Assembly: GCF_001567585.1 (NCBI RefSeq)
Contig: NZ_LRQV01000028.1
Span: 1 to 61,203, forward strand
DNA: 61,203 bases
Direction of reading: 5' to 3'
Source of the DNA: Micromonospora rosaria
GTDB taxonomy: Bacteria; Actinomycetota; Actinomycetes; Mycobacteriales; Micromonosporaceae
Positions 27,657-36,392 of this stretch are shown here, in pieces; within the stretch, counting starts at the first letter, position 1, and each line of letters begins with the position of its first letter. The notes below the pieces were generated by a model. It did not search any database, was not told where the DNA came from, and worked only from the letters and a program-made list of their open reading frames with translations. The position numbers and the translations under genes are program-made.

Positions 27657-28646
27657 ATGACCCGCTCCCGCCGGCCCCGCGCCCGCGCCGCCGCCCTCGC
27701 CCTCGGCCTGCTCGTGGTGGCCGGCTGCGCGTCGACGCCGCCGTCCGGCGGTGCCTCCCCCGGGACGTCCCCCGCTCCCGGGACCGGTACCCCGGGCACC
27801 GCCCCGACGACCGGTGCCGGCGCTCCCGCGCCCGGTCCCCGGTTCGCCGCCCTGGAGGCCCGGTTCGGCGCCCGGCTCGGGGTGTACGCCGTCGACACCG
27901 GCTCGGGCCGCACGGTGGCACACCGGCCCGACGAGCGGTTCGCGTACGCCTCGACGTTCAAGGCGCTCGCGGTCGCGGCGGTGCTGGAGGCGACCACCGA
28001 CGCGCAGTACGACCGCCTGGTCCGGTACCGCCGCGCCGACCTGGTGGCCCACTCGCCGGTCACCGGGAGACACGTCGCGGAGGGGATGACCCTGCGGGCG
28101 GTCGCCGACGCGGCGCTGCGGTACAGCGACAACACCGCCGGGAACCTGCTGCTCGCCGAACTCGGCGGGCCACGGGGCTTCGAACGGGCGCTGCGCGGCA
28201 TCGGTGACACCGTCACCACACCGGCGCGCGTCGAGACCGCCCTCAACCAGGCGACCCCGGGCGACGTCCGGGACACCAGCACCCCGCGGGCCCTGGCCAC
28301 CTCCCTGCGGACGTACGCGGTGGACGACCACCTCGACGCCGGGGACCGGGCCGTCCTGGTCGACCTGCTGCGCCGCAACACCACCGGGGACGCGCTGATC
28401 CGGGCCGGGGTGCCGGCCGGCTGGCAGGTGGGGGACAAGACCGGCTCCGGCGGGTACGGCACCCGCAACGACATCGCCGTGCTCTGGCCCCCCGACGGGG
28501 CCCCGATCGTCCTGGCGGTGCTCTCCCGTCGGGACACCGTCGACGCCCCGCACGACGACGCGCTGATCGCCGAGGCGGCCCGGGTGGCCGTCGGCGCGCT
28601 GCGCCCGGCCTCCGGAGCGCCCCGGTCGGCTCAGAGCAGCCCGTAG
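27657..28646 (+). CDS. class A beta-lactamase, lipoprotein
   Basis: 329 aa, ATG with GGAAGGA. Lipobox VAGC with Cys24 indicates a membrane-anchored extracellular enzyme; a Pro/Gly/Ser/Thr linker spans 28-60. All serine beta-lactamase motifs are present: S99-T-F-K102, S157-D-N159, omega-loop E193 in RVETALN, and K261-T-G263. It should hydrolyse penicillin-type antibiotics, as chromosomal enzymes of many soil actinomycetes do. No regulator of the BlaI or AmpR type is nearby. The last 16 bp overlap the end of a convergent gene. Spectrum cannot be deduced. Confidence 0.93.
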   Translation: MTRSRRPRARAAALALGLLVVAGCASTPPSGGASPGTSPAPGTGTPGTAPTTGAGAPAPGPRFAALEARFGARLGVYAVDTGSGRTVAHRPDERFAYASTFKALAVAAVLEATTDAQYDRLVRYRRADLVAHSPVTGRHVAEGMTLRAVADAALRYSDNTAGNLLLAELGGPRGFERALRGIGDTVTTPARVETALNQATPGDVRDTSTPRALATSLRTYAVDDHLDAGDRAVLVDLLRRNTTGDALIRAGVPAGWQVGDKTGSGGYGTRNDIAVLWPPDGAPIVLAVLSRRDTVDAPHDDALIAEAARVAVGALRPASGAPRSAQSSP

Positions 28647-29080
28647 CCGAGTTCCTCGGCGGCCACCGACCAGAAGGTGTTCTCGTGGGCGACCGCCGCC
28701 GGGTCGATCTCCCGGAACCGCTCGGTCACCTGCTCGCCGAGCGCCGCCAACTCCTCGTCGGCCTCGTCGTCGATCGCCTCGGCGGCGACCTGCGCGGCCC
28801 GGAACGCCTCGGCGCAGGCGACGAAGGCGGCCAGGGTCGAGTTGACCAGGTCGGCGCCCTCGTCGTCGACCAGCGACACCGCGCCGGTGTCGGTCGCGAC
28901 GACGAGCCGGGACAGCCCCTCGTCCTCGGCCAGCACCAGCCCGGCCGGCTCGGGCCGGGGCGCCGGGAGCCAGGTGCCCGGGTAGGGGAGGGTGTCGCCG
29001 GTCGCCCGGAGCAGAGTCAGCGCGGAGTCGATCGCCGCGGTGTCGGTCGCCACCCGCAGGACTCTAGCCGGACCCTCCAC
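28631..29080 (-). CDS. SUKH-4-like protein of unknown function
   Basis: 149 aa from GTG 29080; a GTG at 29053 is an alternative, and no strong ribosome binding site decides. Acidic, no membrane segment. Residues 45-80 ([27 protein letters not shown]) and the C-terminal [17 protein letters not shown] resemble the later part of SUKH-4 domains, which include immunity proteins to bacterial toxins. No toxin gene is adjacent, so an immunity role is not supported by context. The stop overlaps the convergent beta-lactamase gene by 16 bp. Family assignment is tentative. Confidence 0.6.
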   Translation of the reverse strand: MEGPARVLRVATDTAAIDSALTLLRATGDTLPYPGTWLPAPRPEPAGLVLAEDEGLSRLVVATDTGAVSLVDDEGADLVNSTLAAFVACAEAFRAAQVAAEAIDDEADEELAALGEQVTERFREIDPAAVAHENTFWSVAAEELGYGLL

Positions 29081-29089
29081 TGCGGCCGG

Positions 29090-30568
29090 TCACGGGATCG
29101 GCCACTCGTGGACCGGCCGGTTGCTGTGCATCAGCTCCACGTAGTGGCGGACCACCTCACGCAGCGCCGCCGGGCGGTCCAGGTGGTCGGCCGACTCCAG
29201 CCGGTGCAGGGTCGCCACCTGCCAGCTCGCCCCGTTGCGCCCGGTGAGGCAGCGCTGCTCGATGATGCCGAGCAGCCGGTCCCGCTCGGCCGGGTCGACG
29301 CCCCACCGGTCCAGACCGTGGTGGGCCAGCGGCAGCAGCCGGCGCAGCACCAGCTCGGTCACCGGCAGGTAGCCCAGGCCGGGCCAGAAGACGTGCGCGT
29401 CGATGCCGTGCCGGGCGCCGGTGACGAAGTTCTCCTCGGCGGCGCTGAACGACATCTGCGACCACAGTGGACGGTCGGCTTCGGCCAGGGCGCGGACCAG
29501 CCCGAAGTAGAACGCCCCGTTGGCGATGGTGTCCAGCACGGTCGGCCCGGCCGGCAGGACGCGGTTCTCCACCCGCAGGTGCGGGCGGCCCCGCAGCACG
29601 TCGTAGACCGGGCGGTTCCACCGGTAGACGGTGCCGTTGTGCAGCCGCAGCTCCGCCAGCTTCGGCACGTCCCCGCTGGCCAGGGCGGTCGCCGGGTCCT
29701 CCGGGTCGCAGACCGGCAGTAGCGCCGGAAAGTACCGGACGTTCTCCTCGAACAGGTCGAACACGCTGGTGATCCAGCGCTCCCCGAACCACACCCGGGG
29801 GCGTACCCCCTGGGCCTTGATCTCCTCGGCCCGGGTGTCGGTGGCCTGCTGGAACAGCGGGATCCGGGTCTCCCGCCACAGCTCCCGGCCGAAGAACAGC
29901 GGGGAGTTCGCCCCGAGCGCCACCTGACACCCGGCGATCACCTGGGCGGCGTTCCAGTAGTCGGCGAACTGGGCCGGACTGACCTGGAGGTGGAACTGGG
30001 TGCTGGTGCAGGCCGCCTCGGGGGTGATGGCGTCGGCGGTGACCGCGAGCCGCTCCACCCCGTTGATCGAGATCCGCAGGTCCTCGCCCCGCGCGGCGAA
30101 GATCTGCTCGTTGAGCTGCTGGTACCGGGGACTGGCCGAGAGCGTGCCGGCGGTCAGGTGCTCGGGGCGCAGGGTGGGCAGGATGCCGATCATCACCAAC
30201 TGCGCGCCGACCCCACGCGCGGCCCGGTCGGCGGCGTTGAGGCTGGCCCGGACGCTCTCCTCGAACGCGGCCAGGCCGGTCCCGGCGAGCCGGCGCGGCG
30301 CGACGTTGATCTCCAGGTTGAACTGGCCCAGCTCGGTCTGGAAGCTCGGGTCGGCGATGGCGGCCAGCACCTCGGCGTTGCGCATCGTCGGCAGCCGGCC
30401 GGCGTCGACGAGGTTCAGCTCCAGCTCCAGCCCGGTCATCGGGCGGTCGGTGTCGAACCGGGACTCCCGGAGCATCTCGGCGAAGACGTCGAGGCACCGC
30501 CGTACCTTGTCGCGGTAGCGGACCCGGTCCTCCCGACTGAAGGTCAGCACCCCGACATGCTCGCTCAT
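29090..30568 (-). CDS. glutamate-cysteine ligase family (GCS2) carboxylate-amine ligase
   Basis: 492 aa; ATG at 30568 preferred, with AGGA about 10 nt upstream; ATG 30577 is also possible. ATP-grasp-like GCS2 fold: MTGLELELNLVD, FQTELGQFNLEINVAP, CTSTQFHLQVSP, RVENRVLPAGPTVLDTIANGAFYFGL, the pattern of actinobacterial proteins annotated as glutamate-cysteine ligase. Actinomycetes rely on mycothiol rather than glutathione, so the product may be another gamma-glutamyl compound. No ergothioneine gene is adjacent. Divergent from the DUF3817 gene across a 177-bp gap (30569-30745). Confidence 0.8.
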   Translation of the reverse strand: MSEHVGVLTFSREDRVRYRDKVRRCLDVFAEMLRESRFDTDRPMTGLELELNLVDAGRLPTMRNAEVLAAIADPSFQTELGQFNLEINVAPRRLAGTGLAAFEESVRASLNAADRAARGVGAQLVMIGILPTLRPEHLTAGTLSASPRYQQLNEQIFAARGEDLRISINGVERLAVTADAITPEAACTSTQFHLQVSPAQFADYWNAAQVIAGCQVALGANSPLFFGRELWRETRIPLFQQATDTRAEEIKAQGVRPRVWFGERWITSVFDLFEENVRYFPALLPVCDPEDPATALASGDVPKLAELRLHNGTVYRWNRPVYDVLRGRPHLRVENRVLPAGPTVLDTIANGAFYFGLVRALAEADRPLWSQMSFSAAEENFVTGARHGIDAHVFWPGLGYLPVTELVLRRLLPLAHHGLDRWGVDPAERDRLLGIIEQRCLTGRNGASWQVATLHRLESADHLDRPAALREVVRHYVELMHSNRPVHEWPIP

Positions 30569-30745
30569 GGTCACCATCCTGTCACCATCGGTGCGGCCAG
30601 TTGTGCCGTCACGGCCCATGACGGACCCGACGTACCGTTCTCCTTACCCACGGTGCGGGTGATGTCGCTCCCGGAATCGCCGGTCGCCGCGTCGTGTCCC
30701 GGGCGGGGTGGCTACCATTGCCGGCGCGGAGGTGGGAGCGTGACG

Positions 30746-31087
30746 ATGCGCGACGTGGTGACCAGGCTCTTCGTGGTGGCGGCGATCGCCGAGGCGGGAT
30801 CCTGGCTGGCCCTGCTGGTGGGCATGGCGGTCAAGTACGGTCCGCCCGGCAACGAGATCGGGGTGCAGATCTTCGGGCCGATCCACGGCGCGCTCTTCGT
30901 CGTCTACGGACTCCTCGTCCTGGCCGTGGCCCGGCTGCACCGGTGGAGCCTGCTCGCCACCGGGGTCGCGCTGGCCTGCGCGGTGCCGCCCTTCGCCACC
31001 ATCGTCTTCGAGCGCTGGGCGGCCCGCCGGGGGATGCTCGGCACCTCCGCCGACACGCCGCAGCGCGCACCCACCCCGGTCGGCTGA
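30746..31087 (+). CDS. DUF3817 integral membrane protein
   Basis: 113 aa from ATG 30746; GTG 30740 is an alternative. A GGAGGTGGGAG tract at 30728-30738 is the ribosome binding site. Three membrane segments (about 8-28, 42-62, 67-88) with the family signature in QIFGPIHGALFVVYG. The N-terminal segment ends in SWLALLVGMAVKY. DUF3817 proteins are small actinobacterial membrane proteins of unknown function. The C-terminus is short and hydrophilic. A TACCAT -10-like box at 30711-30716 suggests its own promoter. Confidence 0.85.
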   Translation: MRDVVTRLFVVAAIAEAGSWLALLVGMAVKYGPPGNEIGVQIFGPIHGALFVVYGLLVLAVARLHRWSLLATGVALACAVPPFATIVFERWAARRGMLGTSADTPQRAPTPVG

Positions 31088-31129
31088 CCCCCGCCCCCGT
31101 CCGTCGGTGACGGGAAGGTTACCGAAGCC

Positions 31130-31157
31130 TTGAGCCGGGGCGGTGCCGCCCTAGATT
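31130..31157 (+). promoter_or_regulatory. SigA-like promoter of the large unclassified protein gene
   Basis: TTGAGC (31130-31135), 16-nt spacer, TAGATT (31152-31157). It predicts transcription start near 31164 and argues that translation begins at GTG 31192, because the earlier in-frame TTG (31156) overlaps the -10 box. Confidence 0.55.
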
Positions 31158-31191
31158 GGGTGCCACCTTCCCGAAGGCAGGCGGTGGCACC

Positions 31192-34100
31192 GTGCGCAGT
31201 ATCGGTCACCTCACCCAGACCCACCTCAGCGTCCTGGCCCTGAACCGGGACACCCACGCCCCGCTGGCCCGGATGCCGGTCTACGCCGAGGTCTCGCTGG
31301 TGGTGGACGCCCCGCCCTCGCCGCTGGACCTCGGTGAGATCCGGGCCCTGTCCGACGAGCCGTTCACCCACCCGGCGCTCGGTCCACTGCTGCGCGAGGC
31401 GCTGGCCCGCGCCATGGACGATCCCACCTACCTGGCGTTGCCCCGGCAGCGGCGCGAGGAGCTGATCGAGGCGGTCGCCGAGCTGGCCCGCGACCGCCGG
31501 CTGGTCGACCTCAGCGACGAAGCCCGCCGCATCGGCGCCGCCGAGGTGGTCGCCGAGGCGCTCGACCGGCTGGGCATCGCCCGCCAGGCCCGGGGCAGCA
31601 CGACCACCTACTCGTATCCGCTGGGCACGCTCGCCACCGACCACGCCGGATACGCCTCGTTCGACCTGCGCCGGATCGACCGGGAGCTACTGCGCGCCGG
31701 CCGGACCGGCGCGCAGTACGCCTTCCACCTGTACCCGCTGGGTCGGGAGAGCAGCCGGTACAACGCGGTGCAGCAGGCCCGGTTCACCCGTGACGCGATC
31801 TTCGCGAAGCTGGAGCTGGCCCCGGTCGACCTCGCGCCGATGACGGTGCTGAACCTGCCCTCGATGCAGAACCCGGCCCTGGTCGACTGGTACCTGTCGC
31901 CCGGGTCTTTCGCCGCCGCGCCCGACCTGCTGATCGGCGCGGACGGCTGCGAGAAGCTCGTCGTCGCTCCGGTGGCCCTGCGCGAGTTCGGGTTCCGGCA
32001 GGTGGTCCGGGTGACCGAGCCGCCGGACGGGGTGGAGCTACCCGGGGACGTCCGCTTCGGCTACGTGGACGAGTACCGGGCCACCTGGTACGCGCTGGGC
32101 CACTCCCTCGGCGAGATCCAGTACAGCCTGCCGCTGGCGCCGGGGGAGTCGGTCAAGCTGGCCGTGGTCGACTGGGCCTGGTCCGGCGAGTCGGCCCGGC
32201 AGGAGGAGACCGAGTTCAGCGAGCAGCTCCTGCACCGTACCCACCGGGACCGGGTGATCACCGAGACGGTGCACGCCACCCTCCAGGAGTGGCAGCGCGG
32301 CGGGACGGTGCTGGGCGGGGCCGCCGGCTCGGTCGGCGCCTCCGGCACCGGCGGGGCCGCCGGCATCGCCGGTGGTGCCACCATGGCCCTCGGCGGCAGC
32401 TACTCCACCAGCAGCGGCAGTCGGGTTCTGGCCGCCGAGAACGTGCACCGGCTGTCCGACGGGTTCGTGCAGTCCAGCGCCGCCCACCGGGAGTTGGCCA
32501 GCACGGTGGTCATCCAGTCCCGGCAGGAGGAGCGGGAGACCATCCAGACCCGGACCTTCACCAACCACAACCGGGGTCACACGCTCACGATCCTGTACTA
32601 CGAGGTGCTGCGGCACTACCGGGTGGAGACGAGCTGGGTCCGCCGCCGGCCGGTCGCGCTGGTCCGGCACGGCGCCGTCCTTCCCGAGGACGAGCCGCCG
32701 GCCGACCCGAACACGCCGTCGGACGAGGCGAAGGTCGAGGCGACGTGGGCGGCGGCGGTGTCGCGGCACCGGCCGGCCCTGGAGCCGTACCTGCGTGACG
32801 AGCGCCTGCGGCCCGGCTTCGCCGCGGTCGACCGGCTGGTCGCCCTGCTGGGCGAGCGGCGGGGGCACGGCCACCAGGAGCCCTGGGCGGGAACGTCCGC
32901 GAGTCCTCCGCCCACCACCGAGCGCGACCAGCGGTTCACGATGTTCGAGTTCGACGTGACGACCTTCGACGGCCTGCACGACGAGATGACCAACGACTCC
33001 GAGAACCACCTGCGGATCTACGCCGTCAAGCACGACGGGGCCGCCATCGAACTGGTCCGCGACGACACCTCCACCAACTTCAACACCGGCGGGCGCTTGC
33101 GCTCCCGGGGCGAACGGGCACTCTTCTTCGCCTTCGTCCCGGTCGGCGCGGAGGAGGGCAAGGGCCTCCGGTGGGGTGACCTGGCCGGTTTCTCGATCTA
33201 CACGGTCAACGACACCTGGAAGGTGCACTGGCTGGCGGTCAGCGCGTTCGCCCTGCCCGACAAGCGTCGGGTCGTGCTCATCCCGCCCACCGAGTACAAG
33301 CTGATGTTCGGCAAGTACCGCGACGGGCAGGACCACGACGACTCGGGCAACAACACGTTCACCACCATCACGCCGCCCCAGCCGGACCGGGAGCCGGGGC
33401 AGGTGCCCGGCCTCCCGGCACCGAGATTCCTGCTCACCCCGGAGGAGCGCGCCGCGTGCCAGGGGCTGCTCGACCACATCCGGCGGCACGGCACGTACTA
33501 CGACACCGTGATCGCGCTGTCCCGGCACCCGAACGAGATCGCCGTCGAGTTCGAGGGCCGCGACTGGATCACCGGCAACTACCTCGACCACCTCGACCCG
33601 AGGCCGCTCGACGTCTTCGGCTCCGCCGTGGCGTACGCACTGCTCGACGGCGAGGCGCCCGACGTGGACCCGGCTGCCCGGACCGAGCGGCTGGTCACCT
33701 TCCCCACCCGGGGGGTCTTCGCCGAGGGCAAACTCGGCCACTGCACCATCTCGGAGGAGATCGACAACACCCGGTTCTGGCAGTGGGACCAGCACCCGCT
33801 GCCCGTCACGGCGCCGGACATCAATCCGGCCACCCCGGTCAGCCCGACGCCGCAGGCACCCCCGGCCACCACCCCGACCTCGTTCCCGTCCTCGGTGGTC
33901 TCCATCGTCGCGCCCACCGCGGCGCCCGACCCCACCGGCCTGGCCGCGGCGCTGACCGCCTTCGCCACCCCGAACATCTTCCGCGACATGTCCGGCCGGG
34001 CCGAGGTCGCCGACCTGCTGAAGAAGCTGTCGGACAACTCCATCGGCATCGCCGAGGCCGCGCGGAAGGCCAAGGAGCTCCAGCAGAAGTACGAGACCGA

Positions 34101-34908
34101 CCTCGCCACCGCACAGCACAGCCGCGAGGCCGCCGCGCTCAAGGCCCTCACCGAGGCCAAGACCCCGGCCCAGGAGGCCGCCGCCCGCTCGGCGCTCGAA
34201 TCGGCCGGCCGCGCCGCCGACCTCGAGGCCGACCTGCGCCGCCTGGCGGCGAGCGGGGCGATGCTCTCGCCCGCCGAGCAGGCCAGGGTCCGCGACGAGA
34301 TCCTCCGTAGGTGGACCCGGCCCGAGCCGGACCGGGTCAGGGTCACCTTCCACCACACCCACGCCGGCAGCGGCGAACGCCTGAACGGGGAGTTCGACGC
34401 CGTCCTCACCGGCGGCGGGGTGACGGAGCGGGTGCCGTACACCACCGTCGTCGGGGTGGGGACGGTCGAGGTGGCGCTGCCGCCGGGGCAGTACGCCCTG
34501 GCGATCGAGGGCCGACGCACCGCCTTCCCGGCGACCGTGCGGACCCGGCTGGACGTGCCGGCCGTCGGCACCCACCCGGGTTTCGACGTGGATCTGGGCA
34601 CGGTGCTGAGCCCGCTGCGGCGGACCCTCTCCGGTCATCTCGCCACGCTGTCGGTGCCGGTGGGCGCGAAACGGGTCTCGGTCACCGTGACGGCCGGCGA
34701 ACAGTCGGCCACGGCCGCCCACACCGTCAACTACGCCACGGCCACCCCGGTCGGGCAGCAGGCCGCCGGCGGGCTGGGAACCCTCCTGAAGAACTCCGAC
34801 CTGGCCACGCTCGCCCTTGTCGGCGCGGTCGCCGACGGTGCCGACAAGGGCGCCCTCACCGTCGCGTACACGTACCTGACCGGGGCGCTCACCGTCACCG
34901 CCGGCTGA
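31192..34908 (+). CDS. very large multidomain protein, family not recognised
   Basis: 1238 aa from GTG 31192 (AAGGCAGG upstream; TTG 31156 excluded by the promoter). No signal peptide. Counting from 31192: 1-160 alpha/beta start; 290-470 the most conserved-looking core, with LPLAPGESVKLAVVDWAWS, a run of basic helices, a Gly/Ala/Ser-rich flexible loop (about 365-405) and HTLTILYYEVLRHYRVETSW. About 600-730 is a beta-rich domain ending in NDTWKVHWLAV, resembling PLAT/LH2 domains. Then a Pro/Thr linker (about 875-905), a coiled coil about 950-1040, a carboxypeptidase-regulatory-like beta-sandwich about 1055-1160 and a hydrophobic end. Proteins with the core motif occur in diverse bacteria as uncharacterised genes, to my recollection. 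It may be a surface or filament-like structural protein; this is speculation. Confidence 0.75.
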   Translation: MRSIGHLTQTHLSVLALNRDTHAPLARMPVYAEVSLVVDAPPSPLDLGEIRALSDEPFTHPALGPLLREALARAMDDPTYLALPRQRREELIEAVAELARDRRLVDLSDEARRIGAAEVVAEALDRLGIARQARGSTTTYSYPLGTLATDHAGYASFDLRRIDRELLRAGRTGAQYAFHLYPLGRESSRYNAVQQARFTRDAIFAKLELAPVDLAPMTVLNLPSMQNPALVDWYLSPGSFAAAPDLLIGADGCEKLVVAPVALREFGFRQVVRVTEPPDGVELPGDVRFGYVDEYRATWYALGHSLGEIQYSLPLAPGESVKLAVVDWAWSGESARQEETEFSEQLLHRTHRDRVITETVHATLQEWQRGGTVLGGAAGSVGASGTGGAAGIAGGATMALGGSYSTSSGSRVLAAENVHRLSDGFVQSSAAHRELASTVVIQSRQEERETIQTRTFTNHNRGHTLTILYYEVLRHYRVETSWVRRRPVALVRHGAVLPEDEPPADPNTPSDEAKVEATWAAAVSRHRPALEPYLRDERLRPGFAAVDRLVALLGERRGHGHQEPWAGTSASPPPTTERDQRFTMFEFDVTTFDGLHDEMTNDSENHLRIYAVKHDGAAIELVRDDTSTNFNTGGRLRSRGERALFFAFVPVGAEEGKGLRWGDLAGFSIYTVNDTWKVHWLAVSAFALPDKRRVVLIPPTEYKLMFGKYRDGQDHDDSGNNTFTTITPPQPDREPGQVPGLPAPRFLLTPEERAACQGLLDHIRRHGTYYDTVIALSRHPNEIAVEFEGRDWITGNYLDHLDPRPLDVFGSAVAYALLDGEAPDVDPAARTERLVTFPTRGVFAEGKLGHCTISEEIDNTRFWQWDQHPLPVTAPDINPATPVSPTPQAPPATTPTSFPSSVVSIVAPTAAPDPTGLAAALTAFATPNIFRDMSGRAEVADLLKKLSDNSIGIAEAARKAKELQQKYETDLATAQHSREAAALKALTEAKTPAQEAAARSALESAGRAADLEADLRRLAASGAMLSPAEQARVRDEILRRWTRPEPDRVRVTFHHTHAGSGERLNGEFDAVLTGGGVTERVPYTTVVGVGTVEVALPPGQYALAIEGRRTAFPATVRTRLDVPAVGTHPGFDVDLGTVLSPLRRTLSGHLATLSVPVGAKRVSVTVTAGEQSATAAHTVNYATATPVGQQAAGGLGTLLKNSDLATLALVGAVADGADKGALTVAYTYLTGALTVTAG

Positions 34909-34965
34909 GCGCGCCCGGCCGGAGCGGGGTCGCGCGGCACGTCGGTGATGGTCGATACTGCGGGG

Positions 34966-35553
34966 GTGCGCAGAGTCCTGCCGGTGGTGACCGTCGCCGC
35001 GCTGCTGTCGGCCGTGGCGGCCTGTGACACCGCGCCGATCCCCGCCCCGACCCCCGCGTCACCGCCGGTGTCCGGCACCCCGGCGGCGCTGGCCGTGTCT
35101 CCGCTCCGGCTGCCCGAGGTGGGCCCGGGTGGGGCGTGCCCGACCAGCGCGCCGCAGCCCTGGTCCCGGGCCGACCAGGCGAGCCGGGTGCTCGGGCCCG
35201 GGCCGGTGTACCCGGTCGCCGACTACTTCGGCGACGGCACCGTGCTGCGGCTGCGCGCCCACGACCGGCAGGCGGACGGCTCGTACCGGACGAAGGTCCG
35301 GTGGATCGCCAGTGGCTACACCGGGCCGGTGCTGGTCCGGGCGGCCCGGATCGACGGGCCGGGCACCGCCGCCGCGGAGTTCTCGTACCTCGGCGATCCC
35401 CGCGACGGCGGGCACCACGCGGTGCTGACCCACCCGGACAGCGACCTGCCCGGCACCACCGTGGTCGGCGGTCCCGGCTGCTACGCGTACCAGGTCGACG
35501 GGACGACGTTCAGCGTGACGGTCGTGTTCCGGGCCGAACCGGAATCACCCTGA
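34966..35553 (+). CDS. small secreted lipoprotein, unknown function
   Basis: 195 aa from GTG 34966; a GATACT box at 34954-34959 lies 6 nt upstream, so the mRNA may be leaderless. In-frame starts at 34945/34948 would extend into that box. Signal with lipobox SAVAAC, then a Pro/Ala-rich linker. The mature part (about 50-195) is predicted beta-rich, with GGACP and GGPGCYAYQVDG carrying two Cys that could form a disulfide. No family recognised. It follows the giant protein gene by 57 bp in the same direction and could be functionally linked, but appears to have its own promoter. Confidence 0.7.
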   Translation: MRRVLPVVTVAALLSAVAACDTAPIPAPTPASPPVSGTPAALAVSPLRLPEVGPGGACPTSAPQPWSRADQASRVLGPGPVYPVADYFGDGTVLRLRAHDRQADGSYRTKVRWIASGYTGPVLVRAARIDGPGTAAAEFSYLGDPRDGGHHAVLTHPDSDLPGTTVVGGPGCYAYQVDGTTFSVTVVFRAEPESP

Positions 35554-35572
35554 CGGGGCGGGCCGGGGTGCC

Positions 35573-36112
35573 TCAGACCAGCACGAGCAGCACGACGACC
35601 GCGAGGACGATCAGCGCCCCCAGGATGGCCTGGAGCAGCAGCGGCGGGCCGAGGTGGCTCCAGAGGGTGGCGTGGCGCGGCCGGAGCAGCTGACCGGTGG
35701 TGAGGTTGACGATCTGCTCCACCCGGGGCGGCAGGTCCGGGTCCTGCGGCTTGAGCGTGATCTGCACCCAGTCCGCCGGGTGCAGGGCGCTCTGGGCCAG
35801 GTGCCCGTGCAGCTCCACCTCGAAGAGCCGGTTGTCGCGGTCGCGCAGCCGCAGCGGCGTGACCAGGAACTCGGGGCCCTTGCGCAGTTCCTTCCAGCTC
35901 CGCCGGCCACCGCCGCCCGCGGCGCTGGACAGCAGCGAGCGGATCGCCAGCAGCAGCAGGCCCATCACGCTGGCGGCGGTCACCACGGCGACCAGCACCG
36001 GCTGGCCGACCTTCAGCTCGCGGGTGTAGCCGTCCATCAGCCGGACCACCCGGCCGGTGAAGATGCGCTGCGTGGGGCGGGCGATCCGCTTGTACTCGAG
36101 GTCGCTGTCCAT
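35573..36112 (-). CDS. two-TM membrane protein, unknown function
   Basis: 179 aa from ATG 36112 (MDSDLEYKRIARP); the frame continues upstream through a tandem repeat to 36250, but that part is translated minisatellite and unlikely to be coding. TM1 about 37-60 (VLVAVVTAASVMGLLLLAI), a central soluble part 65-150 with beta character (LLRPRHATLWS at its end), and TM2 at the extreme C-terminus (about 157-179). Convergent with the lipoprotein gene, 19 bp apart. No family recognised. The central domain probably faces the cytoplasm or the wall; orientation is unclear. Confidence 0.65.
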   Translation of the reverse strand: MDSDLEYKRIARPTQRIFTGRVVRLMDGYTRELKVGQPVLVAVVTAASVMGLLLLAIRSLLSSAAGGGGRRSWKELRKGPEFLVTPLRLRDRDNRLFEVELHGHLAQSALHPADWVQITLKPQDPDLPPRVEQIVNLTTGQLLRPRHATLWSHLGPPLLLQAILGALIVLAVVVLLVLV

Positions 36113-36150
36113 GGTCACCACCGAGAGCCGTGCGCCGCCGTGAGTCGTGT

Positions 36151-36262
36151 GCCACCGAGAACACCGGATGCCACCGAGAACACCGGATGCCACCGAGAAC
36201 ACCGGATGCCCCCGGGAGCACCGGATGCCCCCGGGAGCACCGGATGCCACCGAGAGTCCGGT
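36151..36262. repeat. 19-bp tandem repeat (minisatellite), five copies plus a partial
   Basis: Units start at 36151, 36170, 36189, 36208 and 36227, each 19 bp; a sixth partial unit begins at 36246. The first three are identical (GCCACCGAGAACACCGGAT); units 4 and 5 share a variant with CCCCGGGAGC in the middle. It lies in the 280-bp gap between two divergent genes. Confidence 0.9.
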
Positions 36263-36269
36263 TTCCGGT

Positions 36270-36284
36270 ACCGATCGTATCGGT
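36270..36284. promoter_or_regulatory. perfect palindrome, candidate operator
   Basis: ACCGAT-CGT-ATCGGT, six-base arms with a 3-nt centre, in the divergent gap between the two-TM protein gene and the release-factor-like gene. It is AT-rich relative to its surroundings, as operators often are. Confidence 0.4.
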
Positions 36285-36335
36285 TCGCGGGCCGGAAGGA
36301 CATGAGTGAACGCGAGTCATGTTCGCGTGGCGGTC

Positions 36336-36362
36336 AGGTGACTCCGCCACCGGCGCGGGTAA
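36336..36362 (+). promoter_or_regulatory. weak SigB/SigF-like promoter of the release-factor-like gene
   Basis: AGGTG (36336-36340), 16-nt spacer, GGGTAA (36357-36362). The -35 deviates from GGTTT at the last two bases. The position, about 30 nt before the start codon with a GGAAAGGGG site between, is right. Confidence 0.35.
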
Positions 36363-36392
36363 GCGCAGGGTCGAGCTGGAAAGGGGTCGAGC

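Noticed and set aside
28631..29080. Toxin-immunity pair involving the SUKH-like protein
   Set aside because: No toxin-like gene is adjacent; the neighbours are a beta-lactamase and a ligase.
35573..36250. Longer start for the two-TM protein at 36250
   Set aside because: The extra residues are a translated minisatellite; ATG 36112 begins a normal sequence.
36151..36262. Tandem 19-bp units considered as a CRISPR array
   Set aside because: Units are directly adjacent with no unique spacers and no cas genes are present.
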